NCBI RefSeq assembly: GCF_000485595.1
Contig: NW_014577593.1
Span: forward strand, 88,279-110,470
Source: Priapulus caudatus
Taxonomy: Eukaryota > Priapulida > Priapulimorpha > Priapulimorphida > Priapulidae
Length of the DNA: 22,192 nt
Reading direction: 5' to 3'
Below, piece after piece: positions 17,040 through 22,192 of this stretch. The translations under genes and the position numbers were made by a program. The notes below the pieces were generated by a model, which did no database searches, was not told the origin of the DNA, and saw only the letters and a list, made by a program, of their open reading frames with translations. Numbering within the stretch: the stretch's first letter is position 1; each line of letters begins with the position of its first letter.

Positions 17040-17281
17040 TACCTGGGAAATACGTGGGAAACACGTGGGAAATACGTGGGAACTACGTGGGAAATACGTG
17101 GGAAATACGTGGGAAATACGTGGGAAATACGTGGGAAATACGTGGGAAATACGTGGGAAATACGTGGGAAATACGTGGGAAATACGTAAGAAATACGTGG
17201 GAAATACGTGGGAAATACGTAAGAAATACGTGGGAAATACGTGGGAAATACGTAAGAAATACGTGGGAAATACGTGGGAAA
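17040..17281 (+). repeat. 22-unit 11-bp array of CSL (RBP-J/Su(H)) sites
   Basis: The unit TACGTGGGAAA is repeated 22 times without a single indel. Eighteen units contain CGTGGGAA, the exact high-affinity consensus of CSL (RBP-J/Suppressor of Hairless/LAG-1), the DNA-binding effector of Notch. The first unit is CCTGGGAA. Units 14, 17 and 20 (starting 17183, 17216, 17249) read TACGTAAGAAA, giving a 33-bp higher order. ACGTG, the hypoxia-response core, overlaps every site. Eleven bp is about one helical turn, so all sites would face the same side of DNA. As 11 is not a multiple of 3, the array is open in all frames (for example GKYVGNTWEIR); that is a by-product. Whether it acts as an enhancer is unknown. 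Confidence 0.95.
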
Positions 17282-17390
17282 TACCTGCTGCTACTAGTCA
17301 GCGTCACCGGCAGACTGCTGCGGGAGAGAGAACCCGCATCAGACGAGATGAAGAGCTACACTACCAGCCACCCACCAGCAAACTCACCCT

Positions 17391-17418
17391 CAGCAGCAGC
17401 AGCAGCAGCAGCAGCAGC
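17391..17418 (+). repeat. (CAG)9 run
   Basis: A perfect trinucleotide run in a short GC-rich segment between the CSL array and the GT/GC tract. Plus-strand frames would read poly-Ser, poly-Ala or poly-Gln; no exon is supported. Confidence 0.95.
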
Positions 17419-17477
17419 CAGGCGGCACGGTAATTTCAGGTTGATGAACTTTTCATGATGATCGTGTAAATGTACAT

Positions 17478-17479
<2 letters not shown>

Positions 17480-17572
<93 letters not shown>

Positions 17573-17598
17573 GCGTGCGTGCGCGCGTGCGCGTGCGT
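17480..17598 (+). repeat. 119-bp alternating purine-pyrimidine tract (GT, GTGC, GC)
   Basis: A (GT)n run passes into GCGC and then GTGC tetranucleotides without a single break in purine-pyrimidine alternation. Such sequence is the classic Z-DNA former, with the GC-rich part the most favourable. Confidence 0.95.
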
Positions 17599-17599
17599 T

Positions 17600-17881
17600 A
17601 GCGTGAGTGAGGCTAGTAATCTGGTGTACTCACACACAATTCATCTCACGTGAGTAATGACAAAAAAACCGGACAACATCACCCATCCTTCTCCTCCTCT
17701 TCTTCCTGCTCCTCCCGCGCGCCCCATATATCGCTAACATCGATCCATCCAGGAGTCTATCAATAGGTATTGATAGAATCCTGATCTATCTACGAACGCC
17801 GATAAAAGCAGGCATCCTCGAGCTGCTGCGTATAGCTTCTGCTACAGGCTCGCACCGCCCGCGAACGATTAGATAAAAATC
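17600..17881. other. Unique spacer with a small hairpin
   Basis: CTATCAATAGGTATTGATAG at 17758-17777 is a perfect 8-bp-arm hairpin. No gene was found; on the minus strand this would be the 3' untranslated region of the exon at 17882-18058, but no AATAAA was seen in it. Confidence 0.4.
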
Positions 17882-18058
17882 TTACTTCATGAAGAAGCGG
17901 GTCGCAATGACCCCGCCGATGCTGTGACCTCCATCGCTTACATAAATACTATAGCTGCCTTTATATGAAGAGCAGGCGGCAATTTCACCAAAATTATCCT
18001 CCGATGGAATAATGATATCGCGTGCGTGCGCGTCTTTTTTGTACCGGCGCCCATTAAA
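17882..18058 (-). CDS. Putative terminal coding exon, unknown protein
   Basis: On the minus strand an acceptor-like TGCTTTCATCGCAG precedes a frame that starts FNGRRYKKDA in phase 0 and runs 58 codons to a TAA at 17884-17882, ending GGVIATRFFMK. The sequence is not repetitive, uses mixed codons, has a plausible soluble composition (residues 17-30 IIPSEDNFGEIAAC; 30-45 rich in Ser, Tyr and Gly) and differs sharply from the satellite-derived frames around it. I do not recognise the family. It could be the last exon of a gene whose other exons lie beyond the satellites to the right, a retained fragment, or a chance frame. The upstream 18059-18160 region has no obvious partner exon. Confidence 0.4.
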   Translation of the reverse strand, partial: FNGRRYKKDAHARDIIIPSEDNFGEIAACSSYKGSYSIYVSDGGHSIGGVIATRFFMK

Positions 18059-18159
18059 CTGCGATGAAAGCACGTACTAGCATGGTGGGATGACGGGACC
18101 ATAGAAACATATAGAGCCACCATTTCTAATATATGTCTGTATGTCTAAGTAGTATATTA

Positions 18160-18480
18160 TTTGTATGGGTGGGACAGGGGAACGGAGGGATCGGCAGATA
18201 ATGGGATGGAGAGATGGAGAGATGGTGGGATAGTGGGAATAGTGGGATGATGGGATGACAAGATGGTGGGATGGTGCGATAGTGCGAAGGTGGGGCGGAG
18301 AGATGGAAAGATAATCGGATAGTGGGAAGGTGGAACAGAAAGACGGTGAATTGGTGGGATGGTGGGACGGACGGATGAATGGACGGACGGACGGATGGAT
18401 GGACGAACGGACGGACACATAGATGGATGGATGGATGGGGAGGGAGGGAGGGAGGAAGTGGAGGAATTGTAGGATGGGTG
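18160..18480 (+). repeat. GATGGTGGGATAGTGGGA-type and GGAC/GGAT array
   Basis: Irregular 8-10-bp purine-rich units (GATGGTGGGA, GATAGTGGGA) pass into tetranucleotide GGACGGACGGAT and GGGAGGGAGGGA. Hardly any C occurs on the plus strand. Confidence 0.85.
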
Positions 18481-18483
18481 AGG

Positions 18484-18541
18484 GAGTGAGTGAGTGAGTG
18501 AGTGAGTGTGTGTGTGAGTGAGTGAGTGAGTGAGTGAGTGA

Positions 18542-18572
<31 letters not shown>

Positions 18573-18725
18573 TCGTGTGTGGTGTGTGTGTGTCTGGTGT
18601 GTTGTGCGTGGTTGTTGTCGTGTGTGTGTGTGCTGTCGGTCGGCGCCTCGTCCGTGTGCTGTCGTGTCCGTGTGTTGTGTGTGTGTGTGCCCGTGTGTGT
18701 GTGTGTGTGTTGTGTCGTGTAGGTT
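18484..18725 (+). repeat. (GTGA)n then GT-rich array
   Basis: GTGAGTGAGTGA (18484-18547) is broken by one GT run and followed by GT-rich sequence with CGTGTGTGGTGTG-type interruptions to about 18725. Confidence 0.9.
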
Positions 18726-18774
18726 GCTGTGTCTGGGATGCGTGGCGATTGGATGAATGTGACTGCGGAATCTG

Positions 18775-19275
18775 GGACATGGATGAGAGGACGGATGGAT
18801 GGATGGATTGGAGGAATGAGGGACGGACGACGGACGGACGGATGGACTGCGACTAGGATGGACTGGATGATGGATGGATGGATCGCGATCGATGGATGAT
18901 GGATGCGGACTGGATGGTGGATGGATGGATGATGGATGGAATGGATGGATGGATGGGATAGACGATGGATGGATAAATGGTTGGGACGATGATGGAATGA
19001 GGGATGGATGATGAGTTATCTGAATATTAATTGAATTGATTGATTGATCGATCACTCGATCTGACTTGTTTGTTTGATTGAGTGATTGATTGATTTGTGA
19101 ATTGATTGATTGATTTATGGATGATGGATGATGATGGATGGAATGGATGGATGGCATGGAAGATGATGAGAATGGATCGATGATGGGATGGATGGATGGA
19201 TGGAGTGGATGGATGGATGGAATTGGATGGATGGATGGATGAAATGGATGGATGGATGTGATTGGTATGGATGGA
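18775..19275 (+). repeat. GGAT tetranucleotide satellite, left block
   Basis: GGATGGATGGAT with ATGATGGATG and CGGACGGACGG interruptions. At 19024-19125 it is replaced by ATTGATTGATTGAT-type units. Minus-strand frames read PSIHPSIHP endlessly, an effect of the repeat. Confidence 0.95.
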
Positions 19276-19740
19276 TGATGAAAATTCCAGTATCACATAG
19301 CTCCCCCAACCCATCGAAACAAGGAATCACAAGAATAATACACAAAAGATAACCAAAATTTACCCAAAAAATGGCCAATATTACTAGGTAAATGTTACAA
19401 TCCAACACCCCCATCCACCCTTCAAAGCCCCCACCACCCCAGGCCCACCCCCATCCCAAATTATAACTATCCAGGTACATCCCCCACCCTCACACCTAAC
19501 AGCACCGACAAAAACCACCCACCCACCCTACCCAACCCCCATAATCATTGACGATACTCGTACATTATGTACACTATACACACATTGACATCCCCACACA
19601 AGATCGCTAAACTACCCTCCACGCACCCCCAACCCCAACCCACACAAAACCAGCAACCAACCCCCCCTACCCCACCACCCACCTAACAAGAACTCAAAAA
19701 CCACATTCTAACGCAATGACAGCTTCTACATAGTATCACT
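19276..19740. other. G-poor A/C-rich island between two GGAT blocks
   Basis: A 465-bp non-repetitive stretch, very low in G on the plus strand, with CCCCCACC and AACCCCC words. The minus strand gives a short hydrophobic translation (NIYLVILAIFWVNFGYLL...), but stops interrupt it in both the standard and the usual mitochondrial code. It contains TACATTATGTACACTATACAC. The origin is unknown. Confidence 0.6.
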
Positions 19741-20340
19741 TTTATATACCATGGATGGATGATGGATGATCGAATCGATTGATCGATGGTTGTTGGATGG
19801 GTGGATTGGATGATGGATGGATGGAATGGATGGATGGATGGATTGAATGGATTGAATGGAATGGATGAATGGATGGGATGGATGGCTGGTGGATGGAATG
19901 GAATGGATGATTGGATGGATGGACTGGATGGATGGGATGGATGGATTGGATGGATGGATGGAATGGATGGTTGGATGGATGGATGAATGGATGGATGGAT
20001 GGATGGATGGATGAATGAATTGATGGATGAAGGCTGACGGTGGTTGGGTGGTTGGATGAATGGAATGGATGGAATGGATGGATGATGGGATGGATGGTTG
20101 GTTGGATGGATGGATGTGATGGAAGATGGATGGATGGATTAGATGGATGGATGGATGATGGATGGATGGATGATGGATGGATGGATGGATGGAATGATGG
20201 AATGATGGATGGATGAATGGATGGATGGATGGATAGGATGAATGGATGGATGTACGAAGACGTGGAGTGGCATGGGGTAGTGTGGGGAACAATGGGTGGA
20301 TGCGAGGATAGATGGATGGATGGATGGATGTATGGATAGG
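19741..20340 (+). repeat. GGAT tetranucleotide satellite, right block
   Basis: About 600 bp of GGAT with TTGGATGGAT, GAATGGATG and GATGATGG variants; same orientation as the left block. Confidence 0.95.
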
Positions 20341-20825
20341 TGAATGGGTGGCCGAGTGACATTAGAAAAAGGTGTACGCGCACTCCTCGCGCAGATACAT
20401 AGTACTGTAGCGAAGCCCGGATAAGGCTGCACGTGCGATTGGAAGTACATGTATATCCAATACCGCCCCTTCTCACAGCGTAAAGCGCGTGTGATACATG
20501 AACTGCATGCGTGCACGAGTTCTTATATGTCAGTTCACTGATGTAAGTTCACTGGTGGAAGTTCACACTGACTGAAGTTCAAAATGATGCAATAAATCAT
20601 CATCATGTTGTAACACACGCAGATTATTTCGCCACTTGCCTAACACTATCATACGTCTCATCATCCATATTACAGAGAATAAATAATTACATATAGAGCC
20701 AAGTCCTCATTACACTCCAGTGACAGCAGCAATAACTGTCAAGTGTCAGCAACAATACAGAGACAAACTCCATGCGTCTGCTCATGCCTGCCTAGCCTAC
20801 CATCTATCTATACACACGTAGCAGA
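20341..20825. other. Unique segment with short AGTTCACTG repeats
   Basis: CAGTTCACTGATGTAAG, AAGTTCACTGGTGGAAG and AAGTTCACACTGACTGAAG (20530-20580) are imperfect 16-20-bp repeats. AATAAA occurs just after them (about 20591). No gene was recognised. Confidence 0.4.
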
Positions 20826-20836
20826 CGCCTCCCTCC

Positions 20837-21131
20837 ACCGACACTTGGAACGTTTTAATAATCAAATGATGGTAAATAAACACGAATTGTATTACTACAA
20901 ATGGACCAATAAGAATATCGAGAAAGTATGGGAGCGGCGTGCGTGCGGTGTACTTGTGTGTTGCAGAGGAGCATTCGAACGGCATTTACAGGAAATTATC
21001 GGCAATAATCAGTAAATAATATCAGTAAATAATAAGGCGAAAGAGAGCAGAGAAACATTAAGACTTTGGTAGTAATTACATTTCGTGTTTATTTACTATC
21101 ATATTATTATTGGAACGTTTCAAGTGCCTGT
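20837..21131 (+). mobile_element. 295-bp TIR element with probable 10-bp target duplication
   Basis: The left end (ACCGACACTTGGAACGTTTT...) and the reverse complement of the right end (ACAGGCACTTGAAACGTTCC...) match over about 68 bp at roughly 80%. Sharing runs through GTAAATAAACACGAA to ATTACTAC. The flanks GCCTCCCTCC (20827-20836) and GCCTCCCCCT (21132-21141) agree in 8 of 10 bases, as expected of an old target-site duplication. The interior carries a coding-like piece also present at 22081-22191. Partial relatives lie at 21489-21600 and 22028-22192. A duplication near 10 bp would fit a Mutator-like family; without a transposase this is only a guess. Confidence 0.65.
20966..21019 (+). pseudogene. 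Coding-like core EEHSNGIYRKLSAIISK inside the element
   Basis: After an acceptor-like TGTGTGTTGCAG, 17 codons read EEHSNGIYRKLSAIISK and stop. Its homolog at 22191-22081 (opposite strand) reads DEHLDGIYRKLSAII and goes on 16 codons further. The two differ at a few codons, including two silent third-base changes (TTA/TTG, ATC/ATA). Here a duplicated ATCAGTAAATAAT word truncates the frame. The source protein was not recognised. Confidence 0.4.
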
Positions 21132-21141
21132 GCCTCCCCCT

Positions 21142-21486
21142 GCCCGCCTTTATTCACTCCACTCGCTGTAAGCCATGCACAAATATGTAGATGGAAGTTA
21201 GTCCGCGAGTACTATGACTATGTATAAGTGAGAAGACTACCGCCCCCCCCCCTTCTAGCTATATATGCACTGGTCTCAGACCTCACCTCTACCGGCACAC
21301 ACATACACGCACGCAGCTGCACGCGCGCACGCGTATGTACGTACGCATACATACGCACAACGTTCTATCATATATAAAAGGCTGCACCACTACGACTGTA
21401 CTAAAACCCACTATAGCTGTGTACTCGCTCCCCTTATAGTTGTCGCTAGTTTCATAGCAAGCATTCATTCGCACACACGCACGCAC
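21142..21486. other. Spacer, nothing recognised apart from CA/CG patches
   Basis: C10 run at about 21243, CACGCACGCAG/CACGCGCGCACGCG patch around 21300-21350. No gene. Confidence 0.4.
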
Positions 21487-21488
21487 AC

Positions 21489-21600
21489 AAACACTTGGAA
21501 CGTTTGATGGTAAATGATGGTAAATAAACGCGAAATGTAATTACGACAAAAGTCTTAATGTTTATTTGTATTCTTTATCTTTCTATGAGGTCGTGGACAG
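21489..21600 (+). mobile_element. Partial copy of the CACTTGGAACGTTT element
   Basis: ACACTTGGAACGTTTGATGG, GTAAATAAACGCGAAATGTA and AAAAGTCTTAATGTTTAT match the right arm (reverse complement) of the element at 20837-21131. Homology fades after about 21600, so only one end is present. Confidence 0.7.
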
Positions 21601-22025
21601 TGGTGTGCGTCCAGTGAAATTGTGTGCTGTTTTTAGCTTGTAGCGCGCTATAGTTGTATCTAGCGAAACATCAATAAGATGATATATTAGAGAGATAGAT
21701 GATATACTAAAGAATAGAGATATTACACAGTGACTATGTAGTGAGCCGGAGAGAGATCGAGACGAGGCGCGGGACCTATAGGCATGGTTACCTAGGCTGT
21801 ATATAGTATGTATATATATTTATATGTGTCAAGTACTAATAAAGTCCTAGTTCAACAACGAATCTGCGACGCTGCATGCATCTGATATGGAGACTACATC
21901 TACCATGTACAATCTCGTTCATCTCTCATCTCTACGCTGTCGATTCTACAAGATCCTGCACTGAGATCTTCACGATAAATCGCACTACAATAGAAGCATT
22001 GGCATTGCACTTACGGGACACTGTT
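21601..22025. other. Unique segment, no supported gene
   Basis: AT-rich with AGATAGATGATATACTAAAG words (about 21690-21720). A short plus-strand open frame (21876-22061) runs into the element end, giving HRHLERFN, the same residues as at 20835-20858; this reflects the shared element end and not a gene. Confidence 0.4.
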
Positions 22026-22027
22026 AC

Positions 22028-22192
22028 CCACAGGCACTTGGAGCGTTTCAATAAAATATAATGCTAATTAAATACGAAATCTATTTACTACCAAAGTCTT
22101 CAATGTTTCTATACTCTCTTTCACCTATTATTGCCGACAATTTCCTGTAAATGCCGTCCAAATGCTCATCTCCAACAAACGCTGGCTGCCGC
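22028..22192 (-). mobile_element. Third copy of the element, cut by the window end
   Basis: ACAGGCACTTGGAGCGTTTC opens the element. ACTACCAAAGTCTT, TTTCTATACTCTCTTTC and AATTTCCTGTAAATGCCGT follow, collinear with the reverse complement of 21131-20955. The homologous region is less damaged here than at 20837-21131. Confidence 0.7.
22081..22191 (-). CDS. 3' part of an unknown ORF within the element (incomplete)
   Basis: On the minus strand 36 codons run from the window edge (RQPAFVGDEH) through LDGIYRKLSAIIGERE and YRNIEDFGSK to TAG at 22083-22081. The first 15 residues after VG match the core of the other element copy (20966-21019) with conservative or silent changes, which suggests that this was read as protein at some time. 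The 5' part is outside the window. I do not recognise the family; a transposon-encoded or captured gene end are both possible. Confidence 0.4.
   Translation of the reverse strand, partial: RQPAFVGDEHLDGIYRKLSAIIGEREYRNIEDFGSK

Noticed and set aside
16985-17458. 157-codon open frame with repeated GKYVGNTWEIR
   Set aside because: The 11-bp array is open in all plus frames and in a minus frame, so the periodic peptide is a by-product of the repeat.
19276-19740. Mitochondrial gene insert
   Set aside because: Stops interrupt the hydrophobic frame even with TGA read as Trp; kept only as an odd composition island.
18126-20476. Long minus-strand frames rich in PSIHPSIHP
   Set aside because: GGAT tetranucleotide satellite read in any frame gives this peptide.

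Overview
The window looks like animal nuclear DNA that is poor in genes and very rich in repeats. No bacterial or phage gene is visible. The support for an animal is CCCTAA (TTAGGG-type) telomere-like repeats, splice-like donors and acceptors, NF-Y, CTCF/YY1 and E-box type motifs, dense micro- and minisatellites, and short transposon-like inverted-repeat elements. TTAGGG-type repeats argue against most insects. A marine invertebrate is my best guess, but the species cannot be fixed from the sequence. One 25-N assembly gap (14668-14692) is present.

Layout. (1) 1-1515: GC-rich DNA with a frameshifted C2H2 zinc-finger-like remnant on the minus strand (about 820-1010), then a CT-rich tract. (2) 1516-5862 and 7588-13219: two same-orientation copies of one module, separated by about 1.7 kb of unrelated repeat-rich DNA. 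In order, each copy carries a TIR element with telomeric repeats inside, an E-box-type 7-bp satellite, a CAG/CAC tract, a CA-rich minisatellite, a GA tract, a minus-strand first coding exon with a CTCF/YY1-like site at its start codon, and an upstream CCAAT/TCTCGCGA promoter-like block. The exon is open in copy 1 and broken by small indels in copy 2. Copy 2 is longer mainly because the minisatellite, a CTG/CCTG tract and the GA tract have grown. (3) 13220-14667: mostly unique sequence. (4) 14668-15480: the gap, a 28-bp C-rich minisatellite and a 21-bp minisatellite. (5) 15481-17040: a 28-bp perfect palindromic hairpin, a second inverted repeat, and a minus-strand 5'-exon-like segment ending in a strong donor. 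(6) 17040-17281: 22 head-to-tail 11-bp units, 18 of which contain the exact CSL (RBP-J/Suppressor of Hairless, Notch effector) consensus CGTGGGAA. A CAG run and a 119-bp alternating purine-pyrimidine tract follow. (7) 17882-18058: a plausible terminal coding exon on the minus strand. (8) 18160-20340: GGAT/GTGA/GT satellites enclosing a G-poor island. (9) 20340-22192: a family of short inverted-repeat elements with a conserved coding-like core; one complete 295-bp copy has a probable 10-bp target duplication.

The strongest candidates for something undescribed are the helically spaced CSL-site array, the TIR element that encloses telomeric repeats and is flanked by an 11-bp direct repeat, and the duplicated promoter/first-exon module. 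The copies differ mostly by single-base indels, and the direction of the length bias flips along the module. Unpolished long-read sequence or unmerged haplotypes are therefore a serious alternative to real divergence for parts of the window.
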